Positions 16,475 to 25,781 of a DNA stretch of 64,000 bases are shown here, piece by piece. Origin of the DNA: PGYR01 sp041675005 (GTDB taxonomy: Bacteria > Bacteroidota > Ignavibacteria > Kapaibacteriales > UBA2268). The stretch's first letter is position 1. Each line of letters starts with the position of its first letter. The notes below the pieces were generated by a model, which searched no databases, was not told the origin of the DNA, and was given only the letters and a program-made list of their open reading frames with translations. The stretch is from positions 1 to 64,000 of the forward strand of contig JBAYUQ010000004.1 of the NCBI GenBank assembly GCA_041675005.1, given 5' to 3'. The position numbers were made by a program, and so were the translations under genes.

Positions 16475-19294
16475 GCTAATAATTTCATCGCCTCTTTTTA
16501 CATCAATTTTATATTTCAAACCTGCTTTCAAATCAGCTAGCACGTTTGTGTAATCATATATATTCTTGATAGATTTATCACCTAGGTGAACGATAATATC
16601 ATCAGCCTGGAGACCAGCTTCGTCTGCTGGGCCACCACTACGCACACCCGTTAGCTTTACTCCTTCTACTTCCGCTACGTAATCTGGGATAGTTCCTAGA
16701 TATACGGCAAACCCACGTACATTAGTTTGTGCAGCCATTTCTACTTTCTTATAAGTAATTTCAGTTTTATCAGATAGTATTTCGTCGATTATCTTAGTAG
16801 AAAACTTTGCTATTTTTTCCATACCATCTATATTCAGATTCTCAAAATCATCACTTGGGCGGTGGTAATTGTCATGAAGATTAGTGAAGAACGCAATTAC
16901 CGGAACTCCTTTTTTGTAGAATGAAGTGGCATCAGTCGGTAAATATGGGTCATCAGAAACACCGATATTGAAACCAGCAATTATGTTTTTCTTTTCTATT
17001 AACTTTCTCCAATTCTCTGCACTACCAGCACCCTGCATAGATAGTTTATTATCTTTCAGCATACCAACCATATCATAATTGAGGTAAGAATGGAATTTTA
17101 ATCCCTTTTCCTCAGCTTGATCAACGAATTCAGAAGAGCCAAGTAAACCTAGTTCTTCGCCAGACCAAAAAGCGAATACAAGATTTTTAGTAATTGCTTT
17201 GGGATTATCTTTTTTCAGTTGAGCGTAATATTCTGCTAATTCCATCACTACAGTAGTACCAGAGGCATTATCATCTGCTCCATTATGTATATTATGTATA
17301 GCATCGCCATCAGCTAACGAGCCACCTTCACCGTAGCCAAGATGATCATAGTGTCCGCCCATAACGACGTATTCATCAGAATTATCAGCATAGACAACCC
17401 CAATTATATTATTGTCCGTTGATCTTACTTTCTCAACAGAATAGTTACCATCTATACGTATATTTGGGTCGAATGAACTTTTTTCATGTGGATTGTAATT
17501 ATCTACTTTATCTTTGATTTTGCTGAAATCTGTGTCCAATAACTTACCAGCGGCAGCTTCAGTTATTTCTGATAAGAACATTCCAGATTTGATATTCATA
17601 CGAACATCTTTCGGTTTAGTAATCTTAGTTCTTTCTGAGATGAATATAATACCGACGGCACCCATTTCACGAGCTGTTAGTGTCTTGTACATACGTGAAG
17701 AATAGCGCGTTAATGCTTTTTGTTGCTCCTCATCGAGATTAGAAGGCATATCGTCAAGCACCATTAAAAACTTACCATCTACATCTAAGTCAGCATAAGA
17801 ATTCATCTTAAATTCAGAATCATCAGATGTTTTAATTCCGAATCCAGCGAAGACTAAACTACCACCAAAATTCCCATTATCAGTTGATGCTAGAGGCATG
17901 AAATCATCACCCACTTCTATTTTTGATTCTTTACCAGAGGTGCTAACTGTTGACAGATAATTGTCTGTTTTCGAAATATCAATATCTGATGTATAGTCAA
18001 AAGGGACGCGAAGATCGTTGAATCCTTTTAGCGGCTTTAATTCAAATTGTTTCAAATCTGAAACTATAAAATCAGCAGCCAAGCGGATACCTTCGCTACC
18101 AGTGAATCTTCCTTCTAGTTCATCGCTGCTCAAATACTTTACTTTTGCTTCTAGCTCATCTAATTTGATTGCACCAGTATTAATTACTTTTTTTTTGCTC
18201 TCTCTTTTTGGAGCATTTTTCAAGGCTTCGAGCGCAGCTTTGTGATTCCAATTAGCCATGAATAGCTGTGCTTTACCATTTGTAGTTCTGCCGCTAGTCC
18301 ATACTAGTTTATCACCATCTGGGTGAAACACAGGTAATCCGTCAAATCCATCGGTGGTTGTAACTCTGACGGGTTCTTTCTCGCCCAATTTATCTACTAG
18401 GAAAACCTCGAAATTACCATAGCCATATTTGTTAGACGCAAAAGCTATATACTCACCACTTGGATGGAAATAAGGAGCCCATGACATAGATTCGAAACTA
18501 GTTATTTGTCTTAGATCCGATCCGTCTAAATTCATAGTGTAAACATCAGCTTGGTGACCGTCTGGAGTGAATCTTCTCCATATTACTTTCTTACCATCTG
18601 GTGAGAAAAATGGACCGCCATCATAACCGGGGTTATCAGTCAATCGCTTTACATTGCTTCCATCTGCATCCATTATATATAATTCACAGAAGTAAGATGG
18701 ATCGAATTCTAGTTGCTTTTGTTCTTTCTCGTCTAATTTTCTGCTGTAAGCATCTCTATTAGAAGCGAATAATATCTTCTTGCCATCAGGTGAGAATGAT
18801 GCTTCTGCGTCATATCCTTTCTCTTTAGTTAATTGCTTTGGATTTTTACCATCGAAATCGGCTGAGAATACATCCATAGTCTCATCATAGTCCCAAGCAT
18901 ATCTACGTTTAGTACTAGAAGCACGTAAGTCAAACTCTTCTTTTTGTTTTATTATAGCTTTGGGGTCTAAATGAGTAGAACTATATAGAACTTTGTTCCT
19001 ATCACTTTTCTGGATAAAAGCACAAGTTGTTTTACCTGTTCCATTCGATACTTGCTTTATATCACCAGTCTCGAAATCTAGCATGAAGATTTGATAGAAT
19101 GGGTTGTCGTCTATTCTCTCACTTTGGAATATCAGATATCTACCATCTTGCGAGAAATACCCTTCTCCAGAACGTGCACCTTCGAATATTAGCTGTCTTG
19201 GGTTTGTCAGAAAATCTGATTCTTTTGGCTCTTCTTTAGCCGTTAAACTGATTGCTAAAAATGATAATAAAGCAATTCTAATTATGTATTTCAT
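16448..19294 (-). CDS. Secreted TolB-propeller / M28 aminopeptidase / PDZ protein
   Basis: I use ATG 19294, which gives a signal peptide (MKYIIRIALLSFLAISLTA) behind a gagaaaag ribosome binding site, not the TTG 21 bases upstream. Of 948 residues, ~25-355 are TolB/WD40-like repeats (FSPDGKKILFASNR, FSPDGKKVIWRR, FHPSGEYIAFASN). Residues ~385-830 form an M28 peptidase interrupted by a PA-type domain, with zinc ligands in GGHYDHLGYG, NGADDNASG, WSGEELGLLGS, NYDMVGM and NYHRPSDDF. The last ~90 residues are a PDZ domain (GGPADEAGLQADDIIVHLG). Similar proteins in Bacteroidota are periplasmic or secreted aminopeptidases. All metal-binding and catalytic residues appear intact. Confidence 0.92.
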   Translation of the reverse strand: MKYIIRIALLSFLAISLTAKEEPKESDFLTNPRQLIFEGARSGEGYFSQDGRYLIFQSERIDDNPFYQIFMLDFETGDIKQVSNGTGKTTCAFIQKSDRNKVLYSSTHLDPKAIIKQKEEFDLRASSTKRRYAWDYDETMDVFSADFDGKNPKQLTKEKGYDAEASFSPDGKKILFASNRDAYSRKLDEKEQKQLEFDPSYFCELYIMDADGSNVKRLTDNPGYDGGPFFSPDGKKVIWRRFTPDGHQADVYTMNLDGSDLRQITSFESMSWAPYFHPSGEYIAFASNKYGYGNFEVFLVDKLGEKEPVRVTTTDGFDGLPVFHPDGDKLVWTSGRTTNGKAQLFMANWNHKAALEALKNAPKRESKKKVINTGAIKLDELEAKVKYLSSDELEGRFTGSEGIRLAADFIVSDLKQFELKPLKGFNDLRVPFDYTSDIDISKTDNYLSTVSTSGKESKIEVGDDFMPLASTDNGNFGGSLVFAGFGIKTSDDSEFKMNSYADLDVDGKFLMVLDDMPSNLDEEQQKALTRYSSRMYKTLTAREMGAVGIIFISERTKITKPKDVRMNIKSGMFLSEITEAAAGKLLDTDFSKIKDKVDNYNPHEKSSFDPNIRIDGNYSVEKVRSTDNNIIGVVYADNSDEYVVMGGHYDHLGYGEGGSLADGDAIHNIHNGADDNASGTTVVMELAEYYAQLKKDNPKAITKNLVFAFWSGEELGLLGSSEFVDQAEEKGLKFHSYLNYDMVGMLKDNKLSMQGAGSAENWRKLIEKKNIIAGFNIGVSDDPYLPTDATSFYKKGVPVIAFFTNLHDNYHRPSDDFENLNIDGMEKIAKFSTKIIDEILSDKTEITYKKVEMAAQTNVRGFAVYLGTIPDYVAEVEGVKLTGVRSGGPADEAGLQADDIIVHLGDKSIKNIYDYTNVLADLKAGLKYKIDVKRGDEIISLTIIPGSK

Positions 19295-19538
19295 ATCTTT
19301 TCTCAATAATGTCAATTCGTTTCTTACTAAACTATCAAATAATAGTTTTATTATAAACTACATTAAGTACACACAATTAAATATAAAACTTTTGACTCTT
19401 AAATTTTTTGAATTACTGCTTAATGAAACCCACACATAGAACACAGAAATAGGATTAAAATGGTCTTAGTTAAATTCCTTTTTTATGTTTGTCATTATAA
19501 TTTAAACAACAAATTGAAAAACTTAATAGGAAAGTACA

Positions 19539-20621
19539 ATGAAGAGAATAATTCTACTAATAATGGCAATGAGTCTATTTTTTATCTCATGTAGCGATGA
19601 TAGTTCAACTAACCCTGACACGAAAGATTATATAGTACCAGAGACTTATAACTTTGATAATGTAGATTATTCAGGTCAAACAGACAGATTAGAAATGATA
19701 GAAGAGATGGATGCTATTATAAAAGAAGCGAAAACAAATGGAACTGCAATAGATATAGTTAAGCTAAATGCGATGCTAAGAAATGAAGGGAATCCATTCA
19801 TATCTTCTGAATTAAACGAAAGTGGTAAAGACATTTATTCAAAAATTGATCCAAGTAAAACATCATTCTTTACAGATTTGATAACTGACATGGGAACAAT
19901 AACAACTACAGATGTTGCTGAAGATGGCAAAGGTGGTTTAGTTACTTCTGCTGATGGTTTGAAATCTTACTTAGTAAATGCTAAGGGTTGGGATTATGGA
20001 GAAATGATAGAAAAAGGATTAATGGGTGCTTTGATGCTTCACCAAGTCGTTGGTTATACAAGCGAAGATAAAATCGGTGCAGCTGTAGATAACACTACCG
20101 TAACTGAAGGCAAAGGTACTCCTATGCAACACCATTGGGATGAGGCGTTCGGTTATTTCGGTGCAACTAAAGATTTCCCAATGATTACAGATGGTATTGG
20201 CTTTGTTGCCAAATATGCTAATGGAAGAGACGCTCTTGTTGGCTTGAATGATATGTTAATGAAAAACGGTTACCTAAAAGGTAGAGCCGCTATTAATAAT
20301 AATGATGATGATGCTAAGTGGGAAGCCGTTAAAGAGATAAGAAAGGGATGGGAATTAACTTTCGTTACTACAGCAATTCATTACTTAAATGCAGCAAAAG
20401 ATAACTTTACTGATGACGCCATGAGAACTCATACTCTATCGGAATGCTATGGTTTCCTTTGGGCAATCCAATTTAACCCAGAAAGAACTGGCACTTTTAA
20501 TGAAGAAGCGATGGCTAAACTAGGCGATAATTTTTGGACTATAACCATTGCTGATATTGATGCTGTAAAAGAAATATTGGCTAATGGATACAATTTAAAA
20601 AATATAGCAAATGATTTATAA
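19539..20621 (+). CDS. DUF4856 lipoprotein of iron-uptake locus
   Basis: A 360-residue lipoprotein (MKRIILLIMAMSLFFISC, then a low-complexity DDSSTNP linker). The mature domain matches DUF4856: MLHQVVGYTS, QHHWDEAFGYFGATKDFP, and the C-terminal LSECYGFLWAIQFNP. DUF4856 proteins are helical, imelysin-like in general shape, and in Bacteroidota are encoded beside imelysin and a TonB receptor, as here. A role in binding or handling iron outside the inner membrane is likely but not shown. It is followed by a terminator-like hairpin, so it may be expressed at a higher level than the genes downstream. Confidence 0.8.
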   Translation: MKRIILLIMAMSLFFISCSDDSSTNPDTKDYIVPETYNFDNVDYSGQTDRLEMIEEMDAIIKEAKTNGTAIDIVKLNAMLRNEGNPFISSELNESGKDIYSKIDPSKTSFFTDLITDMGTITTTDVAEDGKGGLVTSADGLKSYLVNAKGWDYGEMIEKGLMGALMLHQVVGYTSEDKIGAAVDNTTVTEGKGTPMQHHWDEAFGYFGATKDFPMITDGIGFVAKYANGRDALVGLNDMLMKNGYLKGRAAINNNDDDAKWEAVKEIRKGWELTFVTTAIHYLNAAKDNFTDDAMRTHTLSECYGFLWAIQFNPERTGTFNEEAMAKLGDNFWTITIADIDAVKEILANGYNLKNIANDL

Positions 20622-20649
20622 TATATAATTCGTTTCTAGTTAATACAAG

Positions 20650-20689
20650 GAAGAGGGCTTATGGTTATCCATAGTCCTCTTTATTTTTA
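20650..20689 (+). terminator. Terminator-like hairpin after the DUF4856 gene
   Basis: Nested inverted repeats: aagagg with cctctt outside and tatgg with ccata inside, around a ttat loop, followed by a T-rich stretch. It lies 29 bases after the stop codon and 100 bases before the imelysin gene, so it could attenuate rather than end transcription of the operon. Confidence 0.5.
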
Positions 20690-20788
20690 CCAACACGAAG
20701 TACACACCACTAAGATATGGTCAATCTTACCTCAATAATGAACTAAATTAGCGGATTAGAATTAATCAGAAAGGAGTAAACAAAAGAA

Positions 20789-21880
20789 ATGATAAAGAAA
20801 ATAATACTTATCACTATAATTTTAAGCTGTTTGCTTTCCGCTTGCAGTGACGACAATAGTGGAAACCCCAAAGTAGAATTAGATAAAAAAGCATTACTTA
20901 CAAATTATGCCGATAATTTGATAATACCTGCATTCGAAGATTTATATCAGAAATCAAACACTTTGAGTGAAAAATTCACGGACATAAAATCTGAATATTC
21001 CGAGATAAAATTCAATGAATTACGTCAAGCTTTCTCTCTCCTTAGAGGTAGCTGGCAGTTTTGCTCGGCATATGGTTTTGGTCCAGCAGAAGAGGTGGTA
21101 TTACGTCAAGCTCTGAATACTTTCCCTACTGATACAGTTAGGATAAAGTCAAATATAGCATCAGGAACTTATTCGCTTGTTACTTCAGCTAATTTCAAAG
21201 CAAAAGGTTTCCCAGCTTTGGACTATATGCTGTATGGTGGAGATGGTCTTTCGCAAGAATTAGCATTCAAAGATGCTAAGTTTATGCAATACCTAGAAGA
21301 TGTTATAAATGATATAAAGACGAATATAGATTATGTTAGAAATGGCTGGCAATCATACAGAGATGAATTTGTCTCAAAAACTGGGAATGATGCTGGTAGT
21401 TCTCTATCATTGTTCATCAATGAATTTGTAAAAGATTATGAATTAGCAAAAAGAGCAAAAGTTGGCTTCCCATTGGGAATATCTCTGAGCGATATATTGC
21501 CTTTTCATACCGAAGCACCATACTCTTTAAGTTCACTTGCGTTGCTTAATGCAAATTTGCACGCTTACAAGAATATCCTACTTGGCCCAGCGAAGAATGA
21601 TATAACTAAAACTGATAATCTTTACGAATACTTACGAGAGCTATCAGCGACTAGAGGGGATGCCTTGTTAGCAGACCTACTAGTTGATGAATTAGATGAA
21701 TCTATTACACTTTTGAATCATTTAGAAAAGCCACTAAGGTTATCTTTAGAAATTCCCGCTGAGAAAGTAAAAGTGGAAGCACTTTATAAAAACTTGCAAG
21801 AGTACGTTGTATTGCTAAAAACAGATATGGTTTCTGCTATGGGAATACTAATTAATTACCAAGATAATGACGGCGATTAA
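20789..21880 (+). CDS. Imelysin-family (peptidase M75-like) lipoprotein
   Basis: A 363-residue lipoprotein (MIKKIILITIILSCLLSAC) behind an agaaaggag ribosome binding site. The fold-specific segments are present: FNELRQAFSLLRGSWQFCSAYGFGP at the start in part, then KGFPALDYMLYG and the C-terminal helical repeat. In the imelysins that gave the family its name the second block reads GxHxxE; here the same place reads GFPALDY, so the His and Glu are absent. Proteins of this type are thought to bind iron or help a partner do so rather than act as proteases. Its end overlaps the HTTM gene by 14 bases. Confidence 0.85.
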   Translation: MIKKIILITIILSCLLSACSDDNSGNPKVELDKKALLTNYADNLIIPAFEDLYQKSNTLSEKFTDIKSEYSEIKFNELRQAFSLLRGSWQFCSAYGFGPAEEVVLRQALNTFPTDTVRIKSNIASGTYSLVTSANFKAKGFPALDYMLYGGDGLSQELAFKDAKFMQYLEDVINDIKTNIDYVRNGWQSYRDEFVSKTGNDAGSSLSLFINEFVKDYELAKRAKVGFPLGISLSDILPFHTEAPYSLSSLALLNANLHAYKNILLGPAKNDITKTDNLYEYLRELSATRGDALLADLLVDELDESITLLNHLEKPLRLSLEIPAEKVKVEALYKNLQEYVVLLKTDMVSAMGILINYQDNDGD

Positions 21881-23210
21881 TACCAAGTTCAAGACTTTTC
21901 TTTTCAAAGAGGTTAGTCCCGAACCATTGGCTTTCTTCCGAATAGTATTCGGGCTGCTGATGATTTTTTCTACTATCAGATATATAGCAAACGGTTGGGT
22001 GACAGAATTTTTTATTCAGCCAGAACATTACTTCAAATATCCTTATTTCCATTGGGTGCAAAATCCAGGCGAGATAGGGATTTATTTTTTATTCGGTACT
22101 TTGCTAATTAGTAGTATCCTTATTACTTTCGGTTATAAATATCGGTTTGCTACAATCGCCTTTCTAGTATCGTTTCTCTATATTGAGTTAATTGATATAA
22201 CCTATTATCTCAACCATTATTACTTCGTATCGCTCATTGCATTTATTATGGTCTTTTTGCCTGCTGGTAATTGCTTTTCGATAGATGCAATTCAGAAAGG
22301 AGAGACCGAGTCAATTCCTAACTGGACAATTCTTATAATCAAGTTTCAAGTTGCAGTTGTTTATGTTTTCGCGGGTATAGCAAAGCTGAATTATGATTGG
22401 CTGTTTGACGCTATGCCTCTGTCAATATGGCTCCCAGCTAATTCCCATCTGCCATTAATCGGTGGTCTGATGAAATACCAATTCACAGCTTATCTTTTCA
22501 GTTGGTTCGGGGCTATATATGATTTGTTCATAGTTTTCTTCCTAATCTACCCAAAGACAAGAAAGGTTGCTTATTTTTTAGTTATCGTCTTTCATCTTTC
22601 TACCTCTGCTCTTTTCAACATCGGGGTTTTCCCTTATGTGATGATAGCTTTGACTACTATATTCTTTGATAAATCATTTCAAATTAATGTAATTAATCGA
22701 CTAAAGAAATGGTTTGGGTATAAGAATAATGTTGTAACTACACATAGTTACAGACCTGCTATGAAATCAGTTGTTAGTACATCTATCCTTATTTTTATAA
22801 TTATCCAGTTGACAATTCCGCTTAGGTTTTTGTTATACAAGGGTGATTTGTTTTGGGAAGAAGAAGGATATCGATTCTCATGGCGAGTTATGTTGATGGA
22901 AAAAGCAGGCACTGTATTTTTCACTGTGGTTGATAAAGACACTAACAAAAAAATAGAAATAGTTAATTCTGACTATTTAACTCCTAATCAAGAGAAACAA
23001 ATGTCAACTCAACCAGATTTGATACTTCAATATGTGAAGATAATCGAAGAGGATTTTGCCGCGAAAGGCATTACTAATGTTGAGATATACGCCGATTCTT
23101 TTGTTAAGCTGAACGGAGATTTCAGCAAAAGATATATAAACGATAAAGTTGATTTGACGAAAAAGTCATATCACGATGATTTAGATACTTGGATATTACC
23201 TAATAATTGA
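21867..23210 (+). CDS. HTTM (vitamin K-dependent carboxylase-like) membrane protein
   Basis: A 447-residue polytopic membrane protein. The N-terminal SPEPLAFFRIVFGLLMIFSTIRY is the HTTM/VKGC-like domain start; several transmembrane segments follow, with ATIAFLVSFLYIELIDITYYL and FQVAVVYVFAGIAKLNYDW (in part) as the most typical. The C-terminal ~120 residues after the last membrane segment are soluble and probably periplasmic. In Bacteroidota, HTTM proteins sit between imelysin and TonB receptor genes, and the chain of overlaps here (14 bases upstream, 4 bases downstream) shows strict co-expression. Its biochemical role in iron uptake is unknown. Confidence 0.88.
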   Translation: MTAINTKFKTFLFKEVSPEPLAFFRIVFGLLMIFSTIRYIANGWVTEFFIQPEHYFKYPYFHWVQNPGEIGIYFLFGTLLISSILITFGYKYRFATIAFLVSFLYIELIDITYYLNHYYFVSLIAFIMVFLPAGNCFSIDAIQKGETESIPNWTILIIKFQVAVVYVFAGIAKLNYDWLFDAMPLSIWLPANSHLPLIGGLMKYQFTAYLFSWFGAIYDLFIVFFLIYPKTRKVAYFLVIVFHLSTSALFNIGVFPYVMIALTTIFFDKSFQINVINRLKKWFGYKNNVVTTHSYRPAMKSVVSTSILIFIIIQLTIPLRFLLYKGDLFWEEEGYRFSWRVMLMEKAGTVFFTVVDKDTNKKIEIVNSDYLTPNQEKQMSTQPDLILQYVKIIEEDFAAKGITNVEIYADSFVKLNGDFSKRYINDKVDLTKKSYHDDLDTWILPNN

Positions 23211-25621
23211 AATTTTTAAACTACATACTAATTATAATAACACTAAGTTTTGTCATTACGAAAGCTAATACTTCGGTGAACCTTTCGGGGACTGTGTATT
23301 ATAATAATAGTGGTAAGCCAGTAGCTTCTGCTAGGGTATTTGTTCGTGAGATTAATAAGTATATGTTAGCGGATTTGAATGGTCGCTATTCGATAGATTT
23401 GAGCCAAGGTGACTATACTCTGATTGCATCTACAGATGATGTATCTGGATATCCGAAAACTATCTCCGTAGATAAGACGAAAGAAGTAGATTTGACAATC
23501 GACACTATGGTAACAAAGTTTGAAGATGTCTTGATAGAAGACACTAAAACTAATAGATTCGGCATGTCTAATATGTTACAAGTCGATGGAGCTGCTATTT
23601 ATGCAGGCCGTAAATCTGAATCCTTATACTTAGACAATCTAACAGCAAATCTAGCATCTAACAATGCACGTCAAGTATTCTCAAAATTCTCTGGATTAAA
23701 TATTTGGGAAAATGATGCTTCTGGTATTCAACTTAATATTGGTGGTCGTGGGCTTAGTCCAAACAGAGTTTCGAACTTCAACACTCGCCAAAATGGCTAC
23801 GATATAGCCGCAGATGCACTTGGCTACCCAGAGAGTTATTACACACCTCCAATGGAAGCACTCGAAAAAATCGAATTAGTTCGTGGAGCAGCTTCCTTAC
23901 AATACGGAACTCAGTTCGGTGGCTTTCTGAATTTCAAATTGAAAGATGGCTCTAAAGTAAAACCAGTTGATATCATATCTAGACAGTCCATGTCGAGCTA
24001 TGACAATTATAGCTCATTCAATAGTATCGGTGGCACTTACGAGAATATGAATTATTACAGTTTTCTGCAATACAAGCAAGGTAATGATTTCCGTCCAAAC
24101 TCAAACTACAACGCTCTTACTTTCTTCGTAAAAAATGCTTATCAGATAACTAATGATTTCAGCATTACAGCAGAGTTCACTCACATGAATTATCTAGCTC
24201 AACAATCTGGAGGATTAACAGATGATATGTTTGCTAACAATCCCGAACAATCAGTCAGAGATAGGAACTGGTTTTCAGTGAATTGGGATATACTCGCTGC
24301 AGTAATAGATTACAAGTTAGACAATAATATAAAACTGAACTCTCGAATATTTTATCTTGACGCTGAAAGAGATGCGTTGGGTTATCTGATTAGACCTGAT
24401 AGAGCAGACCCAATGGAAGATCGTGATTTGATAAAAGGTACTTTCGAGAACTTAGGAAATGAAACTAGATTACTCTATAATTATAATTTGGTAGAGAGTT
24501 TGCCTTCGACGTTATTAACTGGATTTAGAGTTTACAACGGCCGCACACTTCAAAGTCAAGGTTATGGTAATAGTGAATCAAATGCGAATTTTAATTATTT
24601 GAATAATAATAAGCTAAACGAATACACAAACCCGAGTATGAACTACGCTCTATTTACAGAAAATTTATTTAAACTTAGCCCAAATTTATCTATCACTCCA
24701 GGTGTTCGATACGAGAGAATAACCACTGGGTCTGAGGGATATTACTCTAACATAGTACGTGATTTGGCGGGTAATATTATTAAGAATGAGACCATAACTG
24801 AAGATAGAAATAACACGAGAGAGTTCCTACTGTTAGGAATTAGTGCCGGATATAATATAGATGAAAACATTGAGACTTATGTTAATGTTTCTCAGAATTA
24901 TAGAGCTGTTACGTTCAATGATATGAGAGTAGTTAACCCTAATATAAGAATTGACACAGACCTTAGAGACGAGAATGGATATTCGGGAGATATAGGGATA
25001 CGAGGAACAGTAGGCAAGTTACTGTATTTCGATGCGAACTTCTTCTATCTTTATTATTATGATAAAATCGGTACAGTGCTGAAAGAAGATGAAGAGACTT
25101 ATACTACTTATGTACTGAAAACAAATATCTCAGATAGCAGAAGCGTTGGAGTAGAACTATTCACTGAAATGAATCTGAATACTCTTTTAGGTTTATCGAA
25201 TAGTTACGAGTTGAATTACTTTGTGAATGGTTCTTATACTAATGCGATATTCCTAGATAGTAAAGAAGCGGCTTACAATAATAACAAAGTCGAATATACT
25301 CCACCCATTATACTAAGAACTGGGATGAGCTACAAAGAAGAAGGGTTCTCGGCGGCACTTACTTATTCTTATACGATGGAGCATTTCAGTGATGCTACTA
25401 ATGCTATCTCTGCTCCTGGGAGTATCTCTGGCATTATCCCAAGTTATGATGTATTCGACTTGTCTCTGAGCTACAAATTCGATTTATTCAAACTAGAGAC
25501 CGGAGTAAACAATCTATTGGATAATTCATATTTTACTCGCCGAGCAACAGGTTATCCTGGTCCAGGTATTATACCAGCTATGCGAAGAAGTATTTACTTT
25601 ACCGTTGGTGTTACTCCTTAG
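23207..25621 (+). CDS. TonB-dependent receptor, FecA-like, with carboxypeptidase-like N-terminal domain
   Basis: An 804-residue outer-membrane receptor starting at TTG 23207, which overlaps the HTTM stop in a ttga arrangement; no better start exists. A signal peptide is followed by a CarboxypepD_reg-like domain (LSGTVYYNNSGKPVASARVFV), the plug (FSKFSGLNIWENDASGIQLN in part, MEALEKIELVRGAASLQYGTQFGG) and a 22-strand-type barrel that ends in aromatic MRRSIYFTVGVTP. The plug and barrel resemble Fe(III)-dicitrate receptors (FecA). As the last gene of the DUF4856-imelysin-HTTM cluster it most likely imports a ferric chelate. Confidence 0.9.
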   Translation: MKFLNYILIIITLSFVITKANTSVNLSGTVYYNNSGKPVASARVFVREINKYMLADLNGRYSIDLSQGDYTLIASTDDVSGYPKTISVDKTKEVDLTIDTMVTKFEDVLIEDTKTNRFGMSNMLQVDGAAIYAGRKSESLYLDNLTANLASNNARQVFSKFSGLNIWENDASGIQLNIGGRGLSPNRVSNFNTRQNGYDIAADALGYPESYYTPPMEALEKIELVRGAASLQYGTQFGGFLNFKLKDGSKVKPVDIISRQSMSSYDNYSSFNSIGGTYENMNYYSFLQYKQGNDFRPNSNYNALTFFVKNAYQITNDFSITAEFTHMNYLAQQSGGLTDDMFANNPEQSVRDRNWFSVNWDILAAVIDYKLDNNIKLNSRIFYLDAERDALGYLIRPDRADPMEDRDLIKGTFENLGNETRLLYNYNLVESLPSTLLTGFRVYNGRTLQSQGYGNSESNANFNYLNNNKLNEYTNPSMNYALFTENLFKLSPNLSITPGVRYERITTGSEGYYSNIVRDLAGNIIKNETITEDRNNTREFLLLGISAGYNIDENIETYVNVSQNYRAVTFNDMRVVNPNIRIDTDLRDENGYSGDIGIRGTVGKLLYFDANFFYLYYYDKIGTVLKEDEETYTTYVLKTNISDSRSVGVELFTEMNLNTLLGLSNSYELNYFVNGSYTNAIFLDSKEAAYNNNKVEYTPPIILRTGMSYKEEGFSAALTYSYTMEHFSDATNAISAPGSISGIIPSYDVFDLSLSYKFDLFKLETGVNNLLDNSYFTRRATGYPGPGIIPAMRRSIYFTVGVTP

Positions 25622-25652
25622 TATTATTTAATACCTAAATTAAACCATTTCA

Positions 25653-25672
25653 TTACTATGTTGTCATAGTAA
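25653..25672. promoter_or_regulatory. Perfect inverted repeat between the two TonB receptor genes
   Basis: The sequence ttactatg, a ttgt spacer and catagtaa form an 8-base perfect dyad 32 bases after the first receptor and 110 bases before the second. There is no T-run, so an operator is more likely than a terminator. Identity of the binding protein is unknown. Confidence 0.3.
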
Positions 25673-25781
25673 CTGCTATTCCGTAACAATTGGCGTTTTT
25701 ATTCAATTTCTTTACGCTTTTTTCTACTCATGTACGTAGTAGCAACAATTATCTTAAACCTAAACCCGAAAAATTATTGCA

